Of a stretch of 64,000 nucleotides of DNA, positions 46,856-63,077 are shown piece after piece. Numbering within the stretch: position 1 is the stretch's first letter; every line of letters starts with the position of its first letter. The translations under genes were made by a program, and so were the position numbers. Source of the DNA: Chondrilla cf. caribensis (lineage: Eukaryota; Porifera; Demospongiae; Chondrillida; Chondrillidae); contig OZ026549.1 of the NCBI GenBank assembly GCA_964020155.1, positions 43,501-107,500 on the forward strand, written 5' to 3'. The notes under the pieces are model-generated. The model did no database searches. It saw only the letters and a program-made list of their open reading frames with translations, and was not told where the DNA came from.

Positions 46856-49800
46856 ATGGCTGAAGTGGGCGTGGGAGCTGAGGACCCGCCCCCTATCCCT
46901 AGAAAATTGAGCAAGTCAAAATCCAGTGCATTACCAGTGGACAGCTCATCAAATGGTAACAAAGGGTCACCTGATGATCAGGTGACTTCTACATCCAATG
47001 AAAACGGAGAGAATACATATTCCCACCTGAAGCACGAGGGCATGGAGGAGGAGTCCGAGGGAACAGAGGACCTGAGTGCTCATCCCTACTCCAAACTGAC
47101 CATTGTCAAGGACCTACCGTCTCCTGCTGATAATAGCAGTGAACGAGATCTGCCATCTGATTGGATAGTCCCCAAGGGAAAGCCCCCTGATCTTCCTCCC
47201 AAGATGTCCACCACCTCTCAACACAAGTTGCCTCTAAACCTACCTTCTTATGGAAGCAAATCCAGGAGTACCCGTGCTTATGAACAGTTCACTCCAACCA
47301 ATCCCACCAGTGATGGGGGACTGAATAGAGCTCCCTCGCTAGAATGGGACACGGCAGATCTCCCTCCTCCCCTCCCACCCAAGCCATCCGACCTGGTGTC
47401 CAACACCACAAATCAACCTAGTCACGACACACTCACTCCTGTACAGGAGGAATGGCACAAGCAGCACGAGGACTACCTCAAGAACAGGTCCTACGACACC
47501 ATTGAGATCCCCGCGGTACAGCAGAAGTGGATAACGGAGCATGACTACCATCGCCAGACCAGGTCCTACGAGGATGTGGAGGGTGTCCAGTGGAACCTGC
47601 GACCACACTCCAGCCCCTCGGACACCAGACAGGACCGCCCCTCTGCTGACCACGTGGAGGGGGGCGTCCCTCCCCTCCTTCAGAGCGAGGTGGAAGCACT
47701 CAACCGCAGTCTACCAGAAGGTTGGGAGGCAGACGTACAAGATGGGCAGATCGTCTACTGGCACATCAACACTGGTAAAGTACAGCTGGCTAGACCCACT
47801 GGGGGAGAGTCCACATCGGTAGGTTGTGTAGGGGACTGTACCTGTGATTGGTGGTTGCATTACGTCAGCATATTAATGAGGCTCTGTCCTCCAGACCTCG
47901 TACAGTACACAGGAGAGCAAGGATGACTTGCGAGCTGTTCAAGAACTGGTTGCTAAGAGACAAGGTCATCGTACACATGGTAGCTACATGGGATGGGTGG
48001 ACATCCCATCTCATGAGGTTGTTAGCGGCAACCTAGTGTCCACGGCTCAGAGGGCAATATCTCATGTACTCAAAGGGAGGCGTGTCAGTGAGAGTTCGGA
48101 AGGGGAGGAGGAGTATGAAGTGGGTGTGGTCTCTTGTGTCATGTTATTTACAGTGTGTATTTAACATGTCTGTGGCTCCTCCACAGGGTGGACAGGGGGT
48201 GTGTCTTGAAATCAAAGGAGGCGTGCTCCAACTCTTCAACATCCAGACAATGACCCCCATACGTACTCAGCTGTTGAGCGACATCAAGGTCTTTGCCATC
48301 GGTAGAGACAATGACCGGTATGCTACAGAACAATGTGTTTGCTCACGTGTTGCTATGGAAACATACTTTTTCTCAGGAATTTCGGCTACATCGCCTATCA
48401 CAGTGATGTTGATTCGTGCAAGTGTCATGTGTTCCGTCTGAAGAGCCCAGCTCAGAACTTTGTGGGTGCTGTGTTGAGTCATGTGAGAAATGACCACAAC
48501 CTCCCAACCCAGGGGTGGACGGAAACTGTCAAAGGTGAGTTGATGTGTAGGTCACATGATCTCATAAAGGTCACATGATGTGGTGTACATGTCACATGAC
48601 CTTTCACTTGAGGATTGATGATATCAAATGCACCAGTTCACCTCTAGCTACAGTCCCCTTGGTCAGTGGGTCTTAGGGTCAGTTGGTCAGTGGGTCTTAG
48701 GGTCAGTTGGTCAGTGGGTCTTGGGGACAGTTGGTCAGTGGGTCTTGGGGTCAGTTGGTCAGTGGGTCTTGGGGTCAGTGGGTCAGTGGTTCATTCAGGA
48801 TTGTCTCCTCTGTGGGTCTCCTTGTCATCACTGTCCTAGTGAGGCTGGTTCTCTTTGCTTGCAGAGACTCTCCACGAGGATCGACTGAGACACCTCTCTG
48901 GCCACTCCACTGCCAGTAACTCCTCAAACTCAATCAGGGACCGCACTCCTTCCAGCGACGACCTGGACAGAGGGTTGGATGGAGAAGACACTGATCTGGT
49001 CAGCAATCCAAACTCTGACGTTTTAGTGGACCAGGAGTTCAACAGCTATGACTACAAGCGGTTTGAATGCTTCTACATGGGAAATGTCAAAGTGTCTGAG
49101 GCATTTGGTGTGTGTGTGTGCATGCATGTGTGTGTTGCCATGGCAATTTAACTCTCCTACCCCTTGTTTATCTCAGGACAACTTATGGTGTATGAAGCCT
49201 TATCAAAGATGTCCGTAGACAAAACAAAATGGATGGCTATATACATTGATATATCTCCACAATGTATTCGCCTAGTGGATAAGGATGTGAGTGGTGTGTG
49301 TGTGTGCTTTGTGTTGTTGTCTGTCGTTCAACCAATAATCTCGATGACCCACCTCCACGCAGGCCAGTGGACTATCCTTTGCTGAACATAGAGTTAGGTT
49401 TATCAGCTTTTTAGGATTTGGAGCCAATGACAAGTGGGTGTGTCCATGGGTGTGGTCTCAGAAAAACTCCATAACCTGTGATTGCCTTATCTTCAGAACA
49501 TGTGGCTTTGTGGTGGATTGTGGGGACTCTGACTACCAGTGTTACGGACTGTATGCAGAGCCGAGCTGTGAGCAACTGTGTCTCCAACTGCACTTGGCCT
49601 GTCAAGAGCGGTTTGAACGAGTTTTAGAAGCACATCCAGAAGCAAAAGCAATTCAAGACACTTTGAAGAAAGAAAATGTTTGTATACAAGATCCTTGTGT
49701 GGATGTCTATGTTGTTACTGTCAGATGTGTTGCTATAGAAACCGCAGTCCTGGATTGGCCGCTTGTGGAACAGGCGGAGTTATCACCAGGATCATTCTTC

Positions 49801-50135
49801 TGGAGGCGTGTCAACCAAGGAGTGGGAGGGTCATCGGTTTACTGTGCACTATTTAGGCTCACAAGTTTTTCCGACGTTCAATGATTCAGAAACAGCCCTG
49901 TCAGCCATCGAGGTGACTACAGTAGAGTGATCTTTGTTAGCAGGTGGTTTTATCCGAGTGCTCTTGTTCAGTCAATAGCGTCCAGTAGCTCCTCCCCTAC
50001 CTCTACCGTCCAACTGGAGGTCACGCCCACTGGACTCACCCTGTACGATCCTGGGAAACTACTCTTTAAAAGAAAACACTTTTCTGCCAAAGACATTTCT
50101 TATCTTCTTGGAAAGGAGTGAGTGAAGCTTCATGT

Positions 50136-50180
<45 letters not shown>

Positions 50181-50449
50181 GGGGTATGTTCATATGCAGG
50201 TGTGTGTGTATCCACGTCAGTGTGTTCTTTTGTGTTGACAGTAAATACGTAGCATTTGTGTGTGACGAGGCAGGGAGTAGCAGGACTACTCATCGGTGTC
50301 ATGTGATCAAAACAGGGGAATTTGAGGTGAGCGGGTGTCCAGTGACAGCACTCCCTGCCTCTCTCAATGTCCACATTTGGTTCCTCCTCCAGGTTGACGT
50401 CAAGGTCATTGTGAGAACAATCAAGTCCACTTTATCTGACTCTCAATAA
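46856..50449 (+). CDS. APBB1: Fe65-like adaptor (APBB family) with an additional tensin-like PTB domain
   Basis: Fe65 proteins couple membrane receptors such as APP to cytoskeletal and nuclear signalling. The first exon is Pro- and Ser-rich, then a WW domain LPEGWEADVQDGQIVYWHIN whose second tryptophan is replaced (VQLARP). PTB1 runs from GSYMGWVDIPSHEV to KCHVFRLKSPAQNFVGAVLS. PTB2 runs from YKRFECFYMGNVKVSEAFG through HRVRFISFLGFGAND. The frame then continues through a phase-0 junction (acceptor near 49791) and a 59 bp intron (49913-49971) into a third PTB: HRFTVHYLGSQVFPTF, STVQLEVTPTGLTLYDPGK, LLFKRKHF, KYVAFVCDEAGSSRTTHRCH. This third domain resembles tensin PTBs. The stop is TAA 50447-50449. 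Confidence 0.85.
48655..48800. repeat. Minisatellite, about 24 bp unit
   Basis: Six units with GGTCAGTGGGTCTTAGGGTC in an intron between PTB1 and PTB2. Confidence 0.92.
50134..50179 (+). repeat. (TG)n microsatellite
   Basis: TG tract in the intron inside the third PTB domain, just after the donor. Confidence 0.95.
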
Positions 50450-50589
50450 TCTTCTTTCACCTGATTTGTTACAATCACTGAAGCACAGGGTATAATTAAT
50501 TTTTAATAGATGATTTTTATTTGTATTATGTTTTGAGCAACCTGGATGAAGAGCATTATCTGCTAAACAATTTTCATATTAATTTTTGT

Positions 50590-50885
50590 GATGATCCCTT
50601 CAAGTAATGAGGTGTTGTGATGGGACCTTCATGTGATGAGGTGTCGTGATGGGCCCTTCAAGTGATGAGGTGTCGTGATGGGACCTTCAAGTAATGAGGT
50701 GTCGTGATGGGCCCTTCAAGTGATGAGGCGTCGTGATGGGCCCTTCAAGTGATGAGGTGTCGTGATGGGCCCTTCAAGTAATGAGGTGTTGTGATGAGCC
50801 CTTCAAGTGATGAGGTGTCGTGATGGGACCTTCAAGTAATGAGGTGTTGTGATGGGCCCTTCATGTGATGAGGTGTTGTGACTCA
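50590..50885. repeat. Minisatellite, 29 bp unit
   Basis: About ten units with TGATGAGGTGTCGTGATGGG between the Fe65-like and SQSTM1 genes, likely in 3' UTR space. Confidence 0.93.
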
Positions 50886-51129
50886 TCGAGTGTACTATTT
50901 ACATCTTATGAGCACACAGATCGAATGTGTGGGTGTATTGTCAGTATCATCCCACAGTTACAGGGATCAGGAGTATAATAAAAATAATGACCAAATTATA
51001 ATAATATAATATAAAGGTTTGGAAGCAATTCAATGGAATATAGTTCGATGCAGTGCTACATTTTTTACAGTTTTTACCAAATGTTCTTAATAATTCGAGG
51101 TTCAAACAAATTTGGAATGGGTCTTTTCT

Positions 51130-52182
51130 TCATTGCTCCCAGTGGAGGACTTCCAGCACTTTATCGATATCAGCTCCTCTTGATTTCACCAGTTCCGAGA
51201 GCCAGCCACCCTCGTCATCAAACCCCATTGACTTCAGCTGCTCAGTTACCACGGCAACTTCATCATCACTGGGTGTAGGCTTTTCTGAGGTCTCCTATAA
51301 AAGAGTAGACCAGTTATGACTGGACTCTGGACTACACATGGTGAGCGTCTAGACTACCCATATAGTTTAATGTTTAGACTACACACACAGTTGTGTCTAG
51401 ACTACCCTCATGGTCTAGTGTCTAGACTGCACACACATCATGTAGACTCACTTGCATGGGTTCAGGTTGAGTCTGGGAGGGGCCAGGTTCCGTGCCCCGC
51501 CCATCCTCTTTCTTGTCACTAGGCTGCTCGAAGTTAGCTTCCACGGTCACACCATAGGGACGTAGAAAGGCAGAGCAATGGTCCACTATGTTACGGACGG
51601 CTGTCTGCTGGTCCGTGTTCCACCGCCCTGGACATCCTGACCATCTAGCACCATGACGTCCATGGCAATGTCCCCGCCTTCCCTGCCATTGACGACCATA
51701 ACCACACCCACCTTGCCCAAACCTGGGGAATCCTGAAAATGGAGGGTGGGAGGGTTGGGAGAACGGCGGTCCAAACCCGAAGAACCCAAAAGGAGGGGGC
51801 ACAGGGCGATGGAAGGCAGCCATGTTGTGGCTGGGATGGACCCCCTTCCCCTCACATGGGCCACACAGATCGTAGTCCGGACAAGACAAGCACTTGTAGC
51901 GCACTCCCTTGATGTCCTTATCGCATCCATCACACACCACATTGGGGTGGAGTACACCCTCCTCCTCCTGATGGCCACGGTCCTCAGCAACTGGCTCATC
52001 ACCTGTTGGGTGCTTAGCGGGTGGCTGTTCTTGAGGGTTCCACAAGATGTGAACTCGGAAGAGTTCGCCTGTTGTGCTAGGGAGGGCAAGGACTAACTCT
52101 TCATCACTGGATATGACAATGCGATCACCATCTCCATCTGGAGGAGGAACATTGCAATTAATAGTATACCACACACACATAC

Positions 52183-52271
<89 letters not shown>

Positions 52272-52476
52272 CACGATGCATGAACGTACCAATCCAGTGG
52301 AGTTTGATGTGCTCGGCGGATAACTGAGGGAACACGTCGGCAACCTTCGTAACAAATTCTTTGTACACGATGGGTTCAGATGCATCCAAAGGGAATCTCC
52401 TGATTTCTATGGCGTCTTCTCCCCACTTGCGATAAAGGAAGGCTTTCACGGTGATCGTGCGGGCTCTGGAATCCAT
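51130..52476 (-). CDS. SQSTM1: Sequestosome-1 / p62 autophagy receptor
   Basis: p62 links ubiquitinated cargo to autophagy and scaffolds signalling. The start [20 protein letters not shown] at 52476 begins a PB1 domain with the basic face; after an intron the acidic OPCA segment [15 protein letters not shown] follows. A ZZ zinc finger is complete ([33 protein letters not shown]). A glycine/arginine-rich linker is followed by a C-terminal UBA domain with [20 protein letters not shown], very like human MGFSDEGGWL. The stop is at 51130-51132. I see no clear LC3-interacting motif (acidic residues plus W-x-x-L) or KEAP1-binding motif in the linker. Confidence 0.93.
52172..52275 (+). repeat. (CA)n / (CG)-interrupted microsatellite
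   Basis: About 100 bp in the intron that splits the PB1 domain of SQSTM1. Confidence 0.95.
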
Positions 52477-52774
52477 GGCTGGGCTCTGTTCTCTTTATCG
52501 AAGGAAATAATGAATCGATTGCAAGAGAAGGCAGCTTTATAGTGATAGGACCGCTGAGAGCGCTACACAAAGCAAATCAGGCGTGGATACACGCAGCAAT
52601 CTCACCGAGTCACGATCCAGACTGCCGAGTATACAAATGACGTACTGGGAATTCCCCAGAGTTCCTTAGTTAGACTACCTCCTTATTTGGAAAGCTAATC
52701 ACTTCCTCGTACGAACATGCACGAGCTGCTCGCCGATTGGCTGAGTTTAGTGGTTCGAGGATCAGTCGAGTAAA
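52477..52774. promoter_or_regulatory. Divergent promoter SQSTM1/SREBP
   Basis: There are 298 bp between divergent start codons with raised CpG content. No clear TATA box; start sites are not visible. Confidence 0.45.
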
Positions 52775-53524
52775 ATGGCAGCCCAAGGCACTCACCCGAT
52801 ACCGTCTCACCACTACACCGCTACTGATCCGCTCTTCAGCAGCCATATCAGTAATAACGTCTATTATTCTCCACAAGAAGGTAATCGTCCTCCAGAGAGC
52901 GAGTCTAATATTGCTTCGGAACAGTATCAGATGGAAGGCGAACTCCAATTTGATACCGAAGGTACAGCGGGTGCTCACTGTAATGCATATGTAATCCACA
53001 CATGTGAATGAGATGTTGTCCGTCTGTGCTACTTCGTAGTAGACCCGTCGGATTTCCTAAACTGGGAATGCTTGGACCTGGATATCCTGAACGACCCTTC
53101 TCTCTCGATGGACCTCAAGCCGGCCTCCTACGGGTCCACCAACACCTGCTCTGGCCCTCCCACTAGCTCCTACAACCACCAGAACAGAGTCTCCTTCGGA
53201 AGCCCTCCTGTCTATCAAGGCGCTAGCAATGGCGAACAGATGAGGTTCTTCGAACAGCAGCAAGCTAAACTGAGACAAACCCAGCAGCTCCAACAGCAGA
53301 AACTGTTGGAGCTCCAGCAAACCATACTCCAGGCTCAGCTCCTCAAGACAAAGCTGTCTCTAGCTTCCATGACATCCTCCAACAGTAAGACATATTCACT
53401 GGATTACTTTAGCATGCCTCACTGTGGTGGTGTGTGCACAAGGTGTGCTGGCCTTATTGTGGTCATGCTGACTGTTTTTAGAGGTATACGTACATTAGAT
53501 GTACACAAACTTGGTTCCTACTTA

Positions 53525-53561
<37 letters not shown>

Positions 53562-55813
53562 CCCTCCCAGAAGCACATCTTCTCATCCCTCTCGACTTTC
53601 TTGTGTGGTTCACAGTGTAGCAGTGTTGATCTGTGCCCCCCCCCCCCCTGCAGCCGATCATGTTCCTCCTGTTGTGACGCAGGCGACTAGCTCAGTCAGC
53701 ACCACCACTAGCACCACCAACAGCTCCGTCACGGTCCCCTCCGGCCTGGGGGACATACCGGGGCTCAAGCTCCCTCTCCAGCGAGCCACCTCGCGCATGC
53801 CATTTGGCCCAGAGAGGAAGACCGCCCATAATGCCATCGAGAGAAAGTACAGACTGAGCATCAACGACAGGATCAATGACCTGCGTCAGATTGTCACCGG
53901 AGGGGACGATGAGCAAGGGAAAAAGGTACTTTCCCCATGATGGTTCCTTAGCAACAGCACTCATTGTACTTGTCACCAATTCTCCCCATCTGTAGCTCCA
54001 GAAAGCAGCCGTATTGAGGAAGACCATTGACTACATTCGTCACCTGGAGAATACGAACAGGAAGCTCTGCGAGGAGAACAGGAAGCTGAGGGAAGTGGTC
54101 ACAGGTTAGTACTGTACCGTCACTTCATGTGTCACTGCTAGAGCGATTTCAAGTGTTCTGTCGCTATTTTAGTGTATCCCCAACTGTACTGCAGGGTCCA
54201 CAGACCACATCCCCATCACCAGTGGCAACTCTCCCATGATGTCCAGCACCTCTTCCAATGTATCCTCCCCCCTATCGTCCAATAGCAGCAATCCCCACTC
54301 GCCAGTCCACATGACAACCGTTCCCCCGTACTCCAACCACCACTCCTCTCACTCTCACTCTGAGTCAAAGTTGCCAACCTTTCTCACATCCCTGCTGACA
54401 ATGGGGGACGGTCCTCGGGTCATCATGTGCGTCCTGATGATGTTCACTCTGGTGCTCGTGCCTACCAGTGTGTTCACAATCGGAGGAGGCAGTGAGGACT
54501 ACAGCGAGTCTCATGGACCAGGTCGCCACCTCTTCTCCTACGACAACACCCCTGCTGTGTCCTCCATTTTACTCATTCTTTCTCTTGTGTGCCGTGTGTC
54601 CCTGGCTTGGCTCTGCTTGGGGTGGTTTGTCTCCCACTCTGTCCCCGGTACATTGGCGATGGCGTCCAGGCAGTACACCTCCTTCTGGAAGCACTCCAGA
54701 GAAGGCTCGGCAATGAGGCACAAGGTGAGTGCAGTGCACCACCCCAGTGGTGGGGGGGTGGGATGTCGGGACTGTTGTTGAAAGTTCTGACGTTGTTTAT
54801 TTTCACAGGGAAAGTACCGCGAGGCTGTTGTGCAGTATTACAATGCTCTGGCTGCTGTAGGAGTTACCATGGCAACGTCTTCATTCACCACTGTGTTATC
54901 TCTGCTCTGGCAAGCAATCTGTTTTGTCTATATCCACATACTTGGAGGTCGGTTCATGGTGAGGCTGGTTCGGCAGAAGGGCTGGTTGAAGGAGAAGAGC
55001 GGGGTGACACCCATGAACGTGGCACAGGTGCTCCACGAGTGCCACGAGGCGGCCATGTTGGTGGAGACTCACAGCGTGTTCAAGAGGTGGCAGCTGGCAC
55101 TGGCTGCAGTCAATGTGGCCCATGTTTATGGGAAAGTCCCTGGTGAATTCTGGATGTCTGGTGTGCTGGAGAGTTTCTTGTCCCTCCCCCCCTTCCTTGT
55201 GGGTGTGGCCACCAAATATAACATGTACAAGGCTCGCTACAGTGAGGGTCTCCCCCTCCACCTCCGGTGGATGCTGGAGCCAAAGGGCTATGACCTCTTA
55301 TGCAGCGAGGAGGACATCTGGGACCCCCGGGCTAGGGCAGCCGGACCTCACGGTGAGACAGTGCTCAGTACAGCATGTGCACACTTGTGTTTAGCCTACC
55401 CACCACTCCCTGTAGGGTCCCCTTTGCTGAGAGCAACCTACTTGTACCTGAAGCAGTGCTTGAGTGAGTCCTTCCAGCAGCTCCTCTACCCCGACAAAGA
55501 CAAAACCAACTCCAAGTCTTTCTCAGACATACAGGAGACCTTCAGGTAGGGACAACTTAGCATCTCCTGTAGCACAGACATCTTGTATATTTAGTTTGGT
55601 ATACTCTTGCATACTCTCAGGTCCATCTTGGATACTAGCAAGTCTGTATCGTCCACTACTGATGACCTAACCCCTGATACCGGATTTGAGGACATCACCT
55701 GGTGGGCAGCAATTGGAGTTGTAGCTAGCAAGTGGTTGTCCGATGCTAATGACGATGATATCTCTGATGTCTACCATATTGTGGAGTCCATACCTCACAC
55801 GCTCACTCACAAC

Positions 55814-55867
<54 letters not shown>

Positions 55868-55887
55868 GTGTGCATGTGTGTGCGTGC

Positions 55888-55943
<56 letters not shown>

Positions 55944-55963
55944 GTGTGCATGTGTGTGCGTGC

Positions 55964-55999
<36 letters not shown>

Positions 56000-57025
56000 G
56001 TGTGCGCGTGCGCATGCGTGTGTGTGTACGTGTGTGGTGTGCTCTTGTGTGTGTACATCTGTATGATTGTAGCTGTCCCATTTCTTTCTGTAGTGATCCA
56101 CTGTCCAGTGCACTGCTGTTTGCCTTCAGAGGACATATGTTGTATCGAAAAGAAAATGAGGAAGTCACTAAGGTCCTCCACCTTCTGCACAGCGCATCCA
56201 TGGCACTGTCTTCTTCAGTTGCTCTGCCGATGGACGAGTGCAGCCAGACCTCAGACACACTATGGCAGGTGTGTTAGTTGATTGTGGTGTAGTGGACTCT
56301 CATGTATGTAGTTGGATGTGTTTAAGTGACTCTTGTGTGTTTGTTGGATGTGGTTGAGGGACTCCTGTGTAGTTGAGTGTGTGGTACTCAAATACGTACA
56401 TAGGATTGGTTAGTGACGAATTTTTTTGTTGTAATTTGAAACACAGCTGGGACAGATCCTGGCATGTGACCTGCTGTTTGCCATCAGACTGGCTATTTGG
56501 GAAGAGCACAAATCCAACGATGTCATCCGCACTGCTGTGTGCAGGGGGTACTACAGCGATGTTGACTCCTTGTCTCAGATCACAGCCACCTCCAGTGCTC
56601 CCATGCCAAGGGTAAGTAAGAGCAGTGGTTGAAGTAGGAGTGGTCTGTGATATATGCCATGTGTTTGTTGTGGTCTGTGATATATGCCACGTGTTTGTTG
56701 TGGTTTGCTGTGCTCATCACGACATTGTCCATTGCAGCTGCTGCTTCACAAGGCGTGCTTGAGTGTCATGAATGGATCGAATCCTTTGGAAACACAGAGG
56801 TTGTTGGCAGGAGTCCGCTCCTGGAGGAAGACCCACAGACAAGAGGACGGCTCTGGGGGTCACAGCTACGAGGAGGCTCTTGCAACCGTGCTGGTATTCA
56901 AACACCTCCCGGGTGGACCCCACTCCCAGGAACAGGGTAGTGTTCTCCAAGAAGCAGCCAGAGTATTCAGAAAGTTTGGAGATCAGATGGGAATGAGGAG
57001 ATGCTATTCTTTAGCTCCTCAATAG
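52775..57025 (+). CDS. SREBF1: Sterol regulatory element-binding protein (SREBP)
   Basis: SREBP is an ER-held transcription factor released by proteolysis to switch on lipid synthesis. The N-terminus is an acidic, Gln-rich activation region. The bHLH segment ERKTAHNAIERKYRLSINDR carries the SREBP-specific tyrosine, followed by a leucine zipper. The first membrane segment PRVIMCVLMMFTLVLVPTSV aligns with human SREBP and keeps the cysteine of the S2P cut site. The luminal loop contains RHLF, fitting the S1P pattern R-x-L-x. A second membrane segment SSILLILSLVCRVSLAWLCL and the long C-terminal regulatory domain, which binds SCAP, follow through several exons to TAG 57023-57025. One intron is a 220 bp (TG)n tract. 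Confidence 0.95.
53527..53560 (+). repeat. (TG)n microsatellite
   Basis: Short TG tract in SREBP intron 2; a run of about ten C lies at 53637-53648 just before the next acceptor. Confidence 0.9.
55815..56036 (+). repeat. 220 bp (TG)n microsatellite at a 5' splice site
   Basis: Begins at the SREBP donor CACAACAG|GTGTGTG and contains two internal copies of a longer TGCGTGTGTGTGCATGTG-type block. Confidence 0.95.
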
Positions 57026-57475
57026 GCATGGAATTACACACTGTCCCATCTTGAACACATTAACATTCACCTTTTGTTGTAGTTGACATGTACTACCATA
57101 TGAATTTTATTATTGCTTCGTTTTTGCTTGATAATATTTGTTGTAAATTTTATTACTGAGATAGTCCACCGGGACTGTCCCTATCAGGTGGCCGGGATCC
57201 TGCTGTACAACTTGGACTTGGGACAATTTTGAGATGTAAAAAAATTATCCTGCCTCTAAATACCATAGAATATGGCCCATAGCACCGCATACACTGCCAA
57301 GTACGTACAACCTGTGACTACTGATCATGATTAGCCAGACCATGGATAATAGACGCTCTACGAACCCCTTTCCAATCCCCCCCCCCCCCCGGGTGCTAAG
57401 TAGAGACGGTCTGGCCAGCTAGATCAAACTTGGCGTGCATGACATCATCGTTGACTTGGGCGCCACAAGAGTAAA
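57026..57475. other. Spacer SREBP to PIWI
   Basis: Holds the presumed SREBP 3' UTR and the PIWI promoter, with a run of C at 57379-57391. No gene seen. Confidence 0.5.
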
Positions 57476-62686
<5,211 letters not shown>

Positions 62687-62917
62687 TGTTTGCTCTGGTT
62701 TTATCATGTTGAACAGGATATTCCTCGTTGTTCATCTCCCGTACTATTATGATTATTATTTGAATCACTTACAAACTATTTTTAGCATATTGATTTGAAT
62801 TTATTACATTTATTGATTGTTAATCTCAATGTGTACATACTTATGTATGTGCATGGGTACCAGTGTGTTACCTATCTCTGCATGTTTTGAGTGCTTTATG
62901 CATGTTATTGTGCTCTT

Positions 62918-63015
62918 GGTGATGGGGTCTGTGCTCTTGGTGATGGGGTCTGTGCACTTGGTGATGGAGGCCTGTGCACTTGGTGATGGAGGCCTGTGCA
63001 CTTGGTGATGGGGCA
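62918..63015. repeat. Minisatellite, about 21 bp unit
   Basis: Four to five units with CTTGGTGATGGGGTCTGTGC between PIWI and ALG11. Confidence 0.9.
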
Positions 63016-63077
63016 TGTGTGGGTGGTGCAGGGCGAAGAGGGCGCGATACAGCTTGAAACACGCGTGTATGCAAAAA

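Noticed and set aside
55743..56277. Long frames of alternating Cys-Val or Thr-His, here and in many other places
   Set aside because: They are translations of (TG)n/(CA)n tracts and lie in introns.
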